Origin: Henriciella marina
GTDB lineage: Bacteria; Pseudomonadota; Alphaproteobacteria; Caulobacterales; Hyphomonadaceae
Assembly (NCBI RefSeq): GCF_027213945.1
Contig: NZ_JAPWGW010000003.1
Span: 434,001-498,000, forward strand
Reading direction: 5' to 3'
DNA: 64,000 bases
The translations under genes and the position numbers were made by a program. The notes under the pieces are model-generated. The model was not told where the DNA came from and made no database searches. It was given only the letters and a program-made list of their open reading frames with translations. Below are positions 16,971-25,020 of this stretch, piece after piece (position 1 is the first letter of the stretch; every line of letters starts with the position of its first letter).

Positions 16971-17897
16971 CTAGCGGGCTGCGGACAGGAGCCGGCGCGC
17001 CTCTTCCTTGTCGCGGTGCATCTGCTCGACCATGTCGTCCAGCGAAGGGAAATGCGCTTCTGCGCGCTGGAAGCGGACAAGCGCGACCTCAATGTACTGG
17101 CCGTATATGTCGCGGTCGAAGTCGAAGATGTAGGTTTCAAGCAGTGGGTCGCGCAGCCCGGTCGTCGGCGTACGGCCGAAATTGGCGACGCCATCCAGCC
17201 AGTCGCCTGTGCCAGCGATACGCACGCGCACAGCATACACGCCGTGGCGCGGATGGATCAGCGGCCCAAGGCGGATGTTCGCTGTCGGAAAGCCGATTGT
17301 GCGGCCGCGCTGCTCACCCTTTTCGACATGCCCATCTGCAATCCAGTCATGGCCCAGCATTTCTGCGGCACGCTGGGGGTCGCCTGCGATCAGCGCTTCG
17401 CGGATGGCAGTCGATGAGGCCTTGATAGCCTCCGGGCCTTCGACTTTTTCGACAACCGTCACGTCGAAGCCAAAGGACCGGCCGAGGGAAGAGAGCCGGT
17501 CAGCGTCACCCATGCGCCCACGCCCGAAACGGAAATCGAAGCCGACAGCGACATGGCTGACGCCAAGGCCCTTATGCAGGACATGGCGACAGAATTCCTC
17601 ATCGGTCATCGAGGCCATCTGCCCGTTGAACGGGAGCTCGAACACCGCCTTCGCGCCCAGCTCCATCAGCCGCTGATTGCGGCGGGCTGGGCGGTAGAGG
17701 CGGAATGGCGGGTCGTTGGGACGGAAATAGGCACGTGGCGGGGGCTCAAAGGTTGCGATGCCAAGCGACGGACCTTCAACACGCGCGGCATCTATGACCG
17801 CGCGGTGGCCCGGATGGACACCGTCGAAATTGCCAAGCGCGACCGAATAGCCGCGCGCCGAGTCAGGCAGATTTCTATAGTCGGCATGAACCGCCAT
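16971..17897 (-). CDS. ribF: Bifunctional riboflavin kinase/FAD synthetase
   Basis: The 308-residue protein has the nucleotidyltransferase half with GNFDGVHPGH (HxGH-type), DFRFGRGRMGD and SSTAIREAL, and the riboflavin kinase half with GRTIGFPTAN near residue 200. It converts riboflavin to FMN and FAD. It begins nine bases after the MaoC gene on the same strand, so no FMN riboswitch is present immediately upstream. Flavin supply suits the several flavoenzymes encoded nearby, but ribF next to ileS is a common bacterial arrangement and needs no such link. Confidence 0.96.
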   Translation of the reverse strand: MAVHADYRNLPDSARGYSVALGNFDGVHPGHRAVIDAARVEGPSLGIATFEPPPRAYFRPNDPPFRLYRPARRNQRLMELGAKAVFELPFNGQMASMTDEEFCRHVLHKGLGVSHVAVGFDFRFGRGRMGDADRLSSLGRSFGFDVTVVEKVEGPEAIKASSTAIREALIAGDPQRAAEMLGHDWIADGHVEKGEQRGRTIGFPTANIRLGPLIHPRHGVYAVRVRIAGTGDWLDGVANFGRTPTTGLRDPLLETYIFDFDRDIYGQYIEVALVRFQRAEAHFPSLDDMVEQMHRDKEEARRLLSAAR

Positions 17898-17906
17898 CAG
17901 CGCGCT

Positions 17907-18338
17907 CTACGCCTCCCTGGCCGGAACCATGACCTTGGCCTCACCAGCCACAACGGCCTTGTCATTGACAAGGCAGGTAATCTTGAGGGTGACTCGGTTG
18001 CCGCGTTCGAACATCTCCGTGATCTCTGCGCGGGCGGTCACCGTGTCCCCGATAAAGACAGGGCGGCGGAAACGCATTTCCAGATGGGTGAAGATCGCAC
18101 CTGGGCCCGGCAGGTCATTGCCAAGGATACCGGAAATATAGGACGCGGTCAGGGCGCCATGTGCGATGCGCTGACCGAACGGGGTCTTCCTGGCATACTC
18201 CTCATCCATGTGGATGGGGTTGTAATCACCCGATACCTTGGCGAAGAGGTCGATATCCTCAGCCGTGATTGTATGGACGGTCTCATGCGCCATGCCGACG
18301 CTGAGTTCCTCAAACTTGTATCCATCCTTCGCGCTCAT
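17907..18338 (-). CDS. MaoC-family (R)-specific enoyl-CoA hydratase-like protein
   Basis: The 143-residue hot-dog fold protein has the hydratase-2 signature: SGDYNPIHMD (catalytic Asp and His) and the following RIAHGALTASYI. PhaJ-type members hydrate enoyl-CoA from beta-oxidation to (R)-3-hydroxyacyl-CoA. The single-domain length matches PhaJ. No polyester synthesis genes are adjacent, so the role in metabolism is open. Probably cotranscribed with ribF. Confidence 0.85.
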   Translation of the reverse strand: MSAKDGYKFEELSVGMAHETVHTITAEDIDLFAKVSGDYNPIHMDEEYARKTPFGQRIAHGALTASYISGILGNDLPGPGAIFTHLEMRFRRPVFIGDTVTARAEITEMFERGNRVTLKITCLVNDKAVVAGEAKVMVPAREA

Positions 18339-18392
18339 GCGGGTATCTCCGAAGCTATTTTTCCGGTCTGTTACAATGGGAAGGACGTTTCG

Positions 18393-19247
18393 TCACCACT
18401 TTAGAGCGGGCATGGCCCAGCGGGCTTCAGCGTCGTATTCGGCCAGCAGGGTTTCAAGTTCGCTTTCAAAGTCGCTGCCGTGCTCTGCGAGGCCCGTGCC
18501 GACATAGAGCGCGTCAAAGCCCTGATCGGCAGCACCGCGCATGTCTGTGGCCGGGCTGTCACCGATGCAGAGGACGCTTTCAGGCGCCTTGCCGCGAATC
18601 TCTGCCGCCCGCGCCAGAGACAGTCGGTAGATCGGGTCGTGCGGCTTTCCGGGATAGATGACCTTACCGCCCTCTTCCTCATAGATCGCGGCAAGCGCAC
18701 CTGCACACCAGATAAGCTGGTCGCCAACCCGGACTTTGATGTCCGGATTGGCGCAGATCATGGGCAGACCGCGCTTCGCGCCGACTTTCAGCTCTTCACG
18801 GTAGGCCTCCGGATCGTCCTTCTTTTCATCCTCGAGACCGACGCAAAGAACGGTTTCGGCGTCTTCAGGAGACGCGAAATCAAGGTCGAGCCCTTCGTAG
18901 AGAAACTTGTCCCGCTCCCAGCCGCTATCGACCCCGAGGCGCCAGATTTTCTCATCGCTGCGGCGAGAAAGCTCATCGCGCGTCGCATCGCCTGACGATA
19001 CGCAGTCATCGAAAACCGCATCCGGCACGCCCATTGGACGGAAGTAGGATATAACCTGCTGTTTCGGCACGGGCGCGTTCGTAATGAGAACTACGGTGCC
19101 ACCGCCTTCACGGAACTTCACCAGCGCCTCGCAGGCCGGGTCAAAGGCCTTGCGGCCATTATGGATCACGCCCCAGACATCGCAGAGGATCGTATCGTAT
19201 TCTTCGGCAATCTCGCCGAGCCCGGAAATATGCTGAGGTTTCGTCAT
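18393..19247 (-). CDS. HAD-superfamily class IIA phosphatase (TIGR01459-like)
   Basis: The 284-residue protein starts with ILCDVWGVIHNG (the DxWG/DxxG variant of motif I typical of class IIA sugar-phosphate phosphatases of the NagD/PGP group), then VLITNAPVPKQQV, GKPHDPIY and the motif IV CIGDSPATDMRGA. It is a cytoplasmic phosphatase of unknown substrate found widely in alphaproteobacteria. It lies 54 bases in front of the MaoC gene. Confidence 0.85.
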   Translation of the reverse strand: MTKPQHISGLGEIAEEYDTILCDVWGVIHNGRKAFDPACEALVKFREGGGTVVLITNAPVPKQQVISYFRPMGVPDAVFDDCVSSGDATRDELSRRSDEKIWRLGVDSGWERDKFLYEGLDLDFASPEDAETVLCVGLEDEKKDDPEAYREELKVGAKRGLPMICANPDIKVRVGDQLIWCAGALAAIYEEEGGKVIYPGKPHDPIYRLSLARAAEIRGKAPESVLCIGDSPATDMRGAADQGFDALYVGTGLAEHGSDFESELETLLAEYDAEARWAMPALKW

Positions 19248-19300
19248 GGCGGGTCAGTTAGTTGCCGCGACATGTCGGGTCAAACCGGAAGTGCGCAGGA

Positions 19301-20527
19301 TCAGCCAAAGGCCGACAGGCGGTCGATGAATTCCTGCGGCGGTGCCGTTTCCTGCATCAGGGACGACTTGATCGGCTTTGGCGCGCCGAAGACATGCCCC
19401 TGTCCGAACGGGATGTCGTATTCGAGGATTTCGACAACGCCGACTTCCTCTTCCATCTTCTCGGCAATCAGCGTCACACCATAGCGTGAGCAGACCGCCG
19501 CAACTTCCTCGCCAGCCAGGCGGCGATTGATATTGGACACGGGGCGCGGGCCAGACGGATCACGCAGCTGTTCGATAAGCGTGTCGCCATTCACCTTCAC
19601 GAAGCGAACGCCTGATTCCTGAAGGCGCGGCAGGTCGAGGGTGAGATCGCTGGCGTGATCGATTGAGAAACGGAAGCCAAGCTGGATCAGTTTTTCCATA
19701 CCTTCGCGCATCTGGCGCGAGCGGTTCTCGAAACGATCTGCCGGGATCTCGAAGATCAGCGCTCCAGCAAGATCCCGGTTCTCTTTCATGAATTCAAGAA
19801 AGTGCGGGAAGAATTGCGGGTCTGTGAGCGAGTTTGGCGAGATGTTGCAGAAGACGCCGACGCGGCGGTCCCGTTCTGCCAGACGACGCACAATCTGCAC
19901 GCAGCGGAACAGGAGCATATTGTCCAGCACACCGAGCAGCCGGGCACGGCGGGCGGCTTCGAGGAAATCAGCTGGCAGCAGGATCGAGCCATCAGCCTCA
20001 CGAAGGCGTGTAAAGCCTTCATAGAAAGCGACGCGGCGCTGGGGCAGCGATACGATCGGCTGGAGATGAAGGTCGACGCGCCCGTCCTGAAGCGCGGCCT
20101 TAACCGTCCGCAGCAGCGCATCATCCTGCGGCGCGATCGGCTCGCTTGTCTCACGCGACAGCTTGGTTTCGAAGCTCTTGGCGAGACGGTCGATAAGGCC
20201 TTCGAGCTGGCGCATCTCGGTCACGAGAGCATCACGGCGCTCTGAAAGCTCACTTTTGAGCGAGGCTTCGACTTCCTGGCTGCGCGTTTCGATACGCGTC
20301 ATGCGCTTGTCGTTTTCCTCATAGGAAAGCTCAAGCGCATCAATCCGGTCCGAGCCTTCGGCCGTGGAAATAACGTGAGAGAAGAGCAGATGAAACTGGC
20401 CCAACAGCGCCGTCGTCACCGCGCCAAGCGCAATCGCGACGGGAATGCTCAAACCTGCATAGGAAACAAGCCCGAAACCGAGCGCGCTGCCGAGTGCGAT
20501 ATACAGGATGAAGAGTATTCCGGTCAT
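19301..20527 (-). CDS. Membrane-anchored degenerate EAL-domain protein (TipF-like architecture)
   Basis: The 408-residue protein begins with two membrane segments (about 3-25 and 28-50), followed by a coiled-coil stretch to about residue 130, then an EAL domain. EAL reads EGF, the DDFG loop reads DHAS, while N (NISPNS), E (FEIPAD), K (VKVNGD), E (IAEKME) and Q (GQGHVFG) positions remain. It may therefore bind c-di-GMP without hydrolysing it. Caulobacter TipF, a c-di-GMP receptor for flagellum placement, has the same order of membrane helices, coiled coil and divergent EAL; orthology is inferred, not shown. A 302-base region with a candidate RNA lies upstream. Confidence 0.75.
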   Translation of the reverse strand: MTGILFILYIALGSALGFGLVSYAGLSIPVAIALGAVTTALLGQFHLLFSHVISTAEGSDRIDALELSYEENDKRMTRIETRSQEVEASLKSELSERRDALVTEMRQLEGLIDRLAKSFETKLSRETSEPIAPQDDALLRTVKAALQDGRVDLHLQPIVSLPQRRVAFYEGFTRLREADGSILLPADFLEAARRARLLGVLDNMLLFRCVQIVRRLAERDRRVGVFCNISPNSLTDPQFFPHFLEFMKENRDLAGALIFEIPADRFENRSRQMREGMEKLIQLGFRFSIDHASDLTLDLPRLQESGVRFVKVNGDTLIEQLRDPSGPRPVSNINRRLAGEEVAAVCSRYGVTLIAEKMEEEVGVVEILEYDIPFGQGHVFGAPKPIKSSLMQETAPPQEFIDRLSAFG

Positions 20528-20699
20528 ACTGGTAATGTGCCCCGTCGTCGATGAAACTTAATAATAAGCCTCAAAATGTTAACGAATTGGTAGTATAGGA
20601 ACTGATTTGCGTGACTTGCCAATGCGCGAGATGGCGACAAGCTCCGTGACAAACATGACACAGCTTTCATAATTGACAGCCCGCGCCACAGAATTCGCT

Positions 20700-20832
20700 T
20701 TCGACGGGTGCCCATTCCCTTTAGTTAAATTTCGTGTGCCGAAGCCTGAATGTCCGCGGCCAATTTGGCCGGACGGGGGCGTCTCGGGGGAGACCGGGGT
20801 CCTGCACCAGCAGGACCCCGATGCTTTTTCTA
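20700..20832 (+). ncRNA. Candidate structured small RNA with three hairpins
   Basis: In the 302-base gap between two minus-strand genes, the plus strand can form hairpin A at 20752-20774 (GTCC-GGCC/GGCC-GGAC), hairpin B at 20781-20794 (GTCTC/GAGAC, GGGG loop) and hairpin C at 20796-20819 (perfect GGGGTCCTGC/GCAGGACCCC, ACCA loop) followed by GATGC and five T. This is the layout of a small RNA ending in an intrinsic terminator. The 5' end is a guess and no clear promoter is seen. No known RNA family is recognised. Read on the minus strand, the hairpins lack a T tract. Confidence 0.45.
20796..20829 (+). terminator. Terminator of the candidate small RNA
   Basis: Ten-base-pair GC-rich stem with an ACCA loop, a five-base spacer (GATGC) and T5. 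The spacer is longer than usual, so strength may be moderate. On the minus strand it is the 3' flank of the lipoprotein gene ending at 20830, but it has an A tract there instead. Confidence 0.55.
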
Positions 20833-21606
20833 GCCACCATTCATGTGCAGGAAACGCGTGCCTGTGAAGGGCCAGTTTTCACCAAATTGACCATCTACGC
20901 AGGCGATTTCGACGCGCGAGACTTCGTCCACGGTAATGTCATTGCGCGCAATGTCTGGTGCCCCGCAGGGCTGGATGACCAAGGTGTGCCAGTTTTCGTC
21001 CACATCGCGATAATCGACGCGGTAGCTGAGGCGGTCATTCATGCCCGTCGTCGCCTCGACCTTCAGGTCGCCCGTATAGAAGACAACCGTGTCCTCCATA
21101 ACTTCATGTCCAGACTCCAGCAGGGCGGCATCGAAACCACCGGCAGGTGCGTCGTCCTCAACGAAGATCAACGCGTCGGAGACCTCATAGGCGCGGTTCA
21201 GCCCGTCGATGACGGAGCTGAGCCCCGCCGGACCGCTGACTGGGAGAGGTCCCGGCCTGCCCGCCTGCCAGCTGATATTGCGGACCTCATCCAGCCCTTC
21301 GATATCTTCGGAACGAAGGGAGTAGAGAAACAGACCGTCGAGCCGCGCCAGCTCTCTGCTGTCGATCTGGTTGCCGACGCCAGCCGGCGCCCCGAACACG
21401 AGCCGTTTGCCCCCTGCCCGCGCGAACAGGCAGATGGACGTGTCTGACCGGCTGCATGGCTCTATCGCGAAATCCGCTGGACGCACTTCGCGTTGTGGTG
21501 CTGCGACTTCTTCGACAACGTCTTTGCGGCCTGGCAATTCGGGCCCGCGAACATCGCAGGCGGCAAGCAGAATAACTGAAGCCAAAAGGATAACAGGCGC
21601 GCGCAT
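20830..21606 (-). CDS. Hypothetical lipoprotein (258 aa)
   Basis: The product starts with a lipoprotein signal (MRAPVILLASVILLAAC, Cys17). Four later cysteines (CSRSDTSIC near residue 52, CGAPD near 218, CVDGQ near 236) could form disulfides. There is alternating strand-like sequence and no membrane segment after the signal. I do not recognise the family. It begins six bases after the FAH-family gene on the same strand, so the two are probably cotranscribed. Confidence 0.65.
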   Translation of the reverse strand: MRAPVILLASVILLAACDVRGPELPGRKDVVEEVAAPQREVRPADFAIEPCSRSDTSICLFARAGGKRLVFGAPAGVGNQIDSRELARLDGLFLYSLRSEDIEGLDEVRNISWQAGRPGPLPVSGPAGLSSVIDGLNRAYEVSDALIFVEDDAPAGGFDAALLESGHEVMEDTVVFYTGDLKVEATTGMNDRLSYRVDYRDVDENWHTLVIQPCGAPDIARNDITVDEVSRVEIACVDGQFGENWPFTGTRFLHMNGG

Positions 21607-21612
21607 GAGCGA

Positions 21613-22467
21613 TTAACCGATCCGCATCGTGTCCGGTTCGGCGATCACCGGGTTTTCGAGTGTGCCGACATTTCCAATCTCGACGCGGACCGTATCACCG
21701 GGCTTCAGCCATGTTGGTGGGCTGAGGCCTGCGCCGACGCCCGCAGGGGTGCCGGTAAAGATGACGTCGCCCGGCTCCAGCGTGAAGGCGGCAGTGAGGT
21801 GCGCAATCTGGTCTGCAATCGAGTGGATCATGTCAGAGAGCTTCGCTTCCTGGCGTAACTCGTCATTGACATAGCAACGGATCGCTTGCGGGCCCAGCTC
21901 TCCCACCTCGTCCAGGGTGACGAGATACGGGCCGAATGGCGCATGCGTGTCGAAGCCCTTGCCCATGATCATGGTCGGACTTGCCTTCTGCCAGTCTCGG
22001 ACCGAGCAATCGCAGCCGCAACTGACGCCCGCGATGATGTCGAACGCTTTCTCCCTGGGCACGTGGCGGCCATACTTGCCAATGACCAGGACGAGTTCAG
22101 CTTCATAATCCAGTTGCTGCGAAACCTTGGGCACGTGGATCGGCGAACCCGGCCCGTTCGCAGCGGTCGACTGTTTGTTGAACCACTTCTGCACTTCGGG
22201 CTTGTCGTTCGAGATGAAGCTGACGCTTTCGGCAACATGAGCGGCGTAGTTAAGGCCGATGGCGAGGATCTTGCCCGGCCTGATAACGGGCTGGCGGAGC
22301 TTCACATCGCTGAGCATGAGTTTCGTGCCATCGCGGGCAGCTGTTTCAAGTGACTGCAGGTCGCCAAGGTGCTGGCTGAGGCAGCCTTTAGCTGCGACGA
22401 GGACCGCGTCACTCTCTACAAGCCCGCACCAGACTTCACCTTCGTGTTCAAGATTTGCCCATCTCAT
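21613..22467 (-). CDS. Fumarylacetoacetate hydrolase (FAH) family protein
   Basis: The 284-residue protein has an N-terminal DUF2437-like part and the FAH catalytic core: ILAIGLNYAAHVAES, the metal-binding DYEAELVLVIGK with paired glutamates, GVSCGCDCSVRDWQ, GKGFDTHAPFGP and the ending DVIFTGTPAGVG with LKPGDTVRVEI. Members cleave or decarboxylate beta-diketo acids or 2-oxo acids with Mg2+ (for example acylpyruvate hydrolases, ureidoglycolate lyase). The substrate is not evident from context. It is transcribed divergently from the DUF262 gene. Confidence 0.88.
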   Translation of the reverse strand: MRWANLEHEGEVWCGLVESDAVLVAAKGCLSQHLGDLQSLETAARDGTKLMLSDVKLRQPVIRPGKILAIGLNYAAHVAESVSFISNDKPEVQKWFNKQSTAANGPGSPIHVPKVSQQLDYEAELVLVIGKYGRHVPREKAFDIIAGVSCGCDCSVRDWQKASPTMIMGKGFDTHAPFGPYLVTLDEVGELGPQAIRCYVNDELRQEAKLSDMIHSIADQIAHLTAAFTLEPGDVIFTGTPAGVGAGLSPPTWLKPGDTVRVEIGNVGTLENPVIAEPDTMRIG

Positions 22468-22586
22468 GTGGCTTATCTGCCTCCCCTCAATGGAAATCGG
22501 ATGTCTGGCGCGCGTAGCAGGTTTCTACCCGGCCGATACACCTCTATCGATAGCGTTCAGGTCTAGTATGAATTGCCGGGAGTGCA

Positions 22587-24248
22587 ATGGAATCCGGAAT
22601 TAGGGCACGCGAATGCAGCCTCTCGGCTATTCTCGCTCCGGGTATCCTCCTCCGGATGCCGCCCTATCAGCGCAGCTATGCCTGGCAGGGTGATGAGGTC
22701 GGCGAGCTGCTGAGCGACCTGTGGCGAGCGTCCAGCCGGGGAAAGCACCATTTCATTGGCGCGATCGTTCTGGTCGAGATGGATGATCGCAGCTTTCTTG
22801 TCGTGGATGGCCAGCAGCGCCTCACCACACTCTCCATGATCCTCGCCGTCCTGCGCGACCTGGAGACCGACCCGCACTACAAGGCCCTGGCGCATACGAT
22901 GATCGGGGACCCGGACAGGGCGAGCCAAGGCGACGACAATGCCTGGCGCCTGACGCTCAACCATATCGACACGCCATATTTCCGCGAAGCCGTACAGACC
23001 GAAGGCGCGACGCGCCTGCGGGACGCCGAAGCCGGCCAGGCCACCAATCACGGGCGTATGTCGACAAATCTCGACCTGATCGAGGCCTACCTCACCCGGC
23101 TCAACGGAAATCAGCGCAGACAGCTTTTCGAGACAATCCGCGACAGGATCATGCTGGTGCGCGTTGTCGTGCCGGACTGGGACGGCGGCTATGACGTGTT
23201 TCGCGTGCTGAATACCCGCGGAAAGGCACCTAATACGCACGACATCATCAAGACCGAAATCCTGCAGCGCGGCGATTTCTCCGAAGGAGAAGCGAACGCC
23301 CATGCCCGGCGCTGGCTGGACCATGAGTCCAGGCTGGGCGCGAACGGGCTGGATGATCTTCTCAACTATATCCGCCAGCTTTACTCGCGGAGTTCCAAGG
23401 GCAAGGTCGCGGCCGAATTCTCCAGAGCCGTCCTTTCAAAGGTGGATGCACGCACGTTTCTGGACGAGCACCTGCCAGACTATGTCAGCACCTACAATGC
23501 GATCCTGCGCGGTGAGCCCGACTACGGCGCGTTTACCGATGCGGTACGCGGCCCCATCAATCATCTGCGCCTGCTGGACCATCATCTCTGGCGCGTGCCG
23601 GCGCTGGCCTATCTCTATCGCCAGCGGGAGAATGGCGCCGAAGCCGCAGAGTTCTTCAGGCTGCTGGAGCGGTTCGGCTTTGTCATGATGCTCTACGTCA
23701 CCAATGGCGACGCACGGCGAAAACAGTATGCGCGGCTGACCAAGGCCATACTGGACGGAAAGTCGCTCTTTCACCGTAACGGGCCGCTCAATTTCTCCCG
23801 CGAGGACAAGCGCCGGATCCGCGAGCGGCTGACCGGCAGGTTCGTCAATTTCATGCAACGCAGGGCTGTTGCCCTTCGGCTCAATGCGGCGCTTGAGAAT
23901 GGCGAGCAAATCTCCGCGGAAGAAGATGCAAGCGTCGAACACGTGCTGCCGCGGATCGTGCCGGAAGATAGCCACTGGAACAGGATCTGGCCGAGCGCAG
24001 CGGTGCAGAGAGAGCTGGCTGAAACGGCGGGCAATTTCGTCATCGTGCCGCGCCACGTGAACAGGATCGCCGACCGGCTGGAGTTTCGGGAGAAGAAGAA
24101 GCTCTATTTCGCCGAGGGCGTCAGGGTATTCGCGCTGACCGAAGACCTGCGCGGAAGAGAGACATGGACGCCGGACGATGTACGTGAGCGCACCGAGCAG
24201 CTCGTCGACATTCTGATGGGGGTCTGGTTTCCCGATCCGCAGCGCTAG
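22587..24248 (+). CDS. DUF262/DUF1524 protein, single-chain GmrSD-type nuclease
   Basis: The ATG is preceded by GGGAG. The 553-residue protein has an N-terminal DUF262 domain with PPYQRSYAW (25-33), HHFIGAIVL and VDGQQRLTTL (73-82), the DGQQR motif known to bind and hydrolyse nucleotides in GmrS/BrxU-like enzymes. A helical middle leads to a C-terminal DUF1524 HNH-like domain: VEHVLPRIV around residue 452, then GNFVIVPRHVNRIADR near 481-496. This fused arrangement is known from type IV restriction enzymes cutting modified DNA. No methylase or partner gene is nearby, so it would act alone. A housekeeping role cannot be excluded. Confidence 0.8.
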   Translation: MESGIRARECSLSAILAPGILLRMPPYQRSYAWQGDEVGELLSDLWRASSRGKHHFIGAIVLVEMDDRSFLVVDGQQRLTTLSMILAVLRDLETDPHYKALAHTMIGDPDRASQGDDNAWRLTLNHIDTPYFREAVQTEGATRLRDAEAGQATNHGRMSTNLDLIEAYLTRLNGNQRRQLFETIRDRIMLVRVVVPDWDGGYDVFRVLNTRGKAPNTHDIIKTEILQRGDFSEGEANAHARRWLDHESRLGANGLDDLLNYIRQLYSRSSKGKVAAEFSRAVLSKVDARTFLDEHLPDYVSTYNAILRGEPDYGAFTDAVRGPINHLRLLDHHLWRVPALAYLYRQRENGAEAAEFFRLLERFGFVMMLYVTNGDARRKQYARLTKAILDGKSLFHRNGPLNFSREDKRRIRERLTGRFVNFMQRRAVALRLNAALENGEQISAEEDASVEHVLPRIVPEDSHWNRIWPSAAVQRELAETAGNFVIVPRHVNRIADRLEFREKKKLYFAEGVRVFALTEDLRGRETWTPDDVRERTEQLVDILMGVWFPDPQR

Positions 24249-24273
24249 CGCGCTTGACGGGATGTATGGAAAA

Positions 24274-24891
24274 CTAGCTGAGTGTCTCGCCAGCTGTTTC
24301 AGCATCCGCATAAGCCGCGGCCATCTGGTCAGCGGAGAGACGCGCACCGTCAATGACACCAGCCAGAAGGCGAAGCGCCGCCTCGGTCTCGCGGCGTTCA
24401 CGGCTGGCCGCGCCTTCAACGACACCGGTCGCCTCAGCAAAGCTGCGATAGCATTTCTGCGCAGTGACAAGCGCGCTCTCGAAACTGATAAGGTCGGCGC
24501 GCTGAACGTCACCCGACTGCAGCAGTGCCGTCGCGATGAGGTCGAGCTCCTGAAGGCTGCGTGCAGCAGCCGATGCATCGGCCTCAACGGTTGCATAGAT
24601 TGCAGCCGGTTCTTCTGCCGAGGCTGCGATGGTCTGCGCATAGCTGAGCGAGGATGCGTCGCTGGCAGACTGCTCTGCGCCGAACAGCATGTCCGCAAGA
24701 CCGGAGAGACCACCCGCCTGCCTCACCCAGCCTTCATCCGCCGCCATGGCCTCGAATGCCTGCGCCCGCTCGCGGACTTCAGATTGCTGGTCCGTCAGTT
24801 CTGTCTCAACGATTGCCTGTTTGGACACCATTGAAACTGTGGTGCAGCCAGTCAGCGCGAGAGTTGCAAGACAAAAGAGAAGCGGTTTCAT
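24274..24891 (-). CDS. Hypothetical lipoprotein, helical (205 aa)
   Basis: The start is set at 24891, where a lipoprotein signal begins (MKPLLFCLATLALTGC, Cys16); the frame extends 40 codons further but that part lies in the divergent promoter. The mature protein is Ala-rich and almost entirely helical, with long heptad-like stretches, and could be a coiled-coil lipoprotein. Family not recognised. It is divergent from proline iminopeptidase and converges on the DUF262 gene with a 25-base gap. Confidence 0.68.
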   Translation of the reverse strand: MKPLLFCLATLALTGCTTVSMVSKQAIVETELTDQQSEVRERAQAFEAMAADEGWVRQAGGLSGLADMLFGAEQSASDASSLSYAQTIAASAEEPAAIYATVEADASAAARSLQELDLIATALLQSGDVQRADLISFESALVTAQKCYRSFAEATGVVEGAASRERRETEAALRLLAGVIDGARLSADQMAAAYADAETAGETLS

Positions 24892-25020
24892 ATACTGGTA
24901 CGACCCGTGCGGTCTTAATACTTTAACTGCGTTTACACATACAGGTTGGAGTTTTGACGTCCAGACCCTTATGCCAAAGTGGTTCACATACTGTGGTAAG
25001 CGTTCAGACAAGGTTTATAG
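24892..25020. promoter_or_regulatory. Divergent promoter region, lipoprotein/pip
   Basis: About 130 AT-richer bases between two divergent start codons. It must hold both promoters. A TTGACG at about 24954 on the plus strand could be a -35 element for pip, but no matching -10 stands out. Confidence 0.4.

Noticed and set aside
17898-17906. FMN riboswitch before ribF
   Set aside because: Only nine bases separate ribF from the upstream gene, and no such element is seen further up.
20795-20829. The perfect hairpin as a terminator of the lipoprotein gene on the minus strand
   Set aside because: On that strand the T tract is missing and an A tract comes before the stem; the U-tail is on the plus strand.
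20673-20867. 64-codon plus-strand ORF over the candidate RNA
   Set aside because: No ribosome binding site, no similarity to any family, and it runs into the antisense of the lipoprotein gene.
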